The notes under the pieces are model-generated. The model saw only the letters and a program-made list of their open reading frames with translations. It did not search any database and was not told where the DNA came from. Below, piece by piece: positions 4,803 to 5,141 of a stretch of 5,141 nucleotides of DNA (positions are counted from its first letter, which is position 1; the number at the start of each line of letters is the position of its first letter). The translations under genes were made by a program, and so were the position numbers. This DNA is from an uncultured Acidobacteriota bacterium. GTDB lineage: Bacteria > Acidobacteriota > Blastocatellia > Pyrinomonadales > Pyrinomonadaceae. The stretch is taken from positions 1 to 5,141 of the forward strand of contig CADEEU010000267.1 in the NCBI GenBank assembly GCA_902826385.1, given 5' to 3'.

Positions 4803-5141
4803 ATGGCACAATTCTTTAGTAAAAGTGCAAACAATATCGCCAGGATCTCGATGCTGATGGGCGTTGTTCTGGCCGGAGCGGCCTTTTTCGCGTATACGCA
4901 ACTGGCCCGATCTTCTTACATTACGGGCCGGTATCTGGAAAAGCAGCAGCCCGTGCAGTTCAGCCACAAGCACCACGTTGGCGATGACGGCATCGATTGC
5001 CGTTATTGTCACTCGACGGTGGAAACGACCGCCTCAGCCGGGATGCCGCCGACACAGACATGCATGAACTGCCACAGTCAAATCTGGGCTGACAGTCCGT
5101 ATCTGGAACCGGTGCGGGCAAGTTATCGCGATAACAAGCCG
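4803..5141 (+). CDS. actA: ActA-type multihaem cytochrome c of alternative complex III (5' part, cut by the right edge)
   Basis: The first 113 residues are in the window and the frame is open to the end. ActA carries c-type haems on the periplasmic side of alternative complex III, a quinol oxidase that passes electrons to cytochrome c or a terminal oxidase. An N-terminal membrane anchor (about 13-35, ARISMLMGVVLAGAAFFAY) is followed by PVQFSHKHHVG (50-60), with His residues suited to haem ligation, and two haem-binding motifs, CRYCH (66-70) and CMNCH (87-91). Between them MPPTQTCMNCHSQIW and then DSPYLEPVR strongly match the ActA/cytochrome c3-like proteins I remember from Act operons. The family is about 200 residues or more with further CxxCH motifs, so about half is missing. 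ATG 4803 is the first in-frame ATG after a stop at 4764-4766. actB (iron-sulfur/molybdopterin-like subunit) would be expected downstream. Confidence 0.85.
   Translation, partial: MAQFFSKSANNIARISMLMGVVLAGAAFFAYTQLARSSYITGRYLEKQQPVQFSHKHHVGDDGIDCRYCHSTVETTASAGMPPTQTCMNCHSQIWADSPYLEPVRASYRDNKP

Noticed and set aside
4797..5012. 71-codon minus-strand frame at the right edge
   Set aside because: It is antisense to actA, whose CxxCH motifs and membrane anchor make the plus strand the coding one.

Overview
The window is a stretch of bacterial chromosome of moderate, roughly even GC content. The most diagnostic gene is the last one. It starts at 4803, runs off the right edge, and is the 5' part of a membrane-anchored multihaem cytochrome c of the ActA type, the first subunit of alternative complex III. 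That complex, together with a DedA protein with a charged tail, an HddA-like GHMP kinase and an unusual ROK protein, fits a non-proteobacterial Gram-negative. Acidobacteriota (Blastocatellia-like) is my best guess, made from memory of protein styles and not from any search.

Layout, left to right. Positions 1-264 hold what may be the tail of an upstream gene (stop at 40), then a small AT-rich gene for a 72-residue protein (46-264, + strand). Together they could be a toxin-antitoxin-like pair, but the evidence is thin. This gene converges on purB with a 4-base overlap of stop codons. A perfect 14-bp inverted repeat with flanking A and T tracts lies just past the small gene's stop, inside the last codons of purB. 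Positions 261-3426 carry three genes on the minus strand, in transcription order dedA-like membrane protein, GHMP sugar kinase and purB (adenylosuccinate lyase). The gaps are 97 and 9 bases, so GHMP kinase and purB are probably co-transcribed.

Positions 3427-3614 form a divergent promoter region. A near-consensus sigma-70 promoter (TTGACA, 17-base spacer, TAAAAT) faces right and a weaker candidate faces left. Positions 3615-4538 encode a ROK-family protein. It keeps the catalytic Asp motif but lacks the usual DxGGT phosphate loop and the Cys/His zinc site. Positions 4539-4802 are a gene-free, partly AT-rich spacer with an imperfect structured element at 4719-4758, followed by the truncated actA.

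The genes do not form one pathway. purB is purine biosynthesis, the GHMP kinase is probably sugar-phosphate or heptose metabolism, dedA is membrane homeostasis, and actA opens a respiratory-complex operon that should continue to the right. I see no CRISPR array, tRNA, rRNA or insertion sequence, and no clear new multi-gene system. The observations most worth checking are the atypical ROK protein, the hairpin inside purB, the coiled-coil tail on the DedA protein, and the absence of Shine-Dalgarno sequences at every start.
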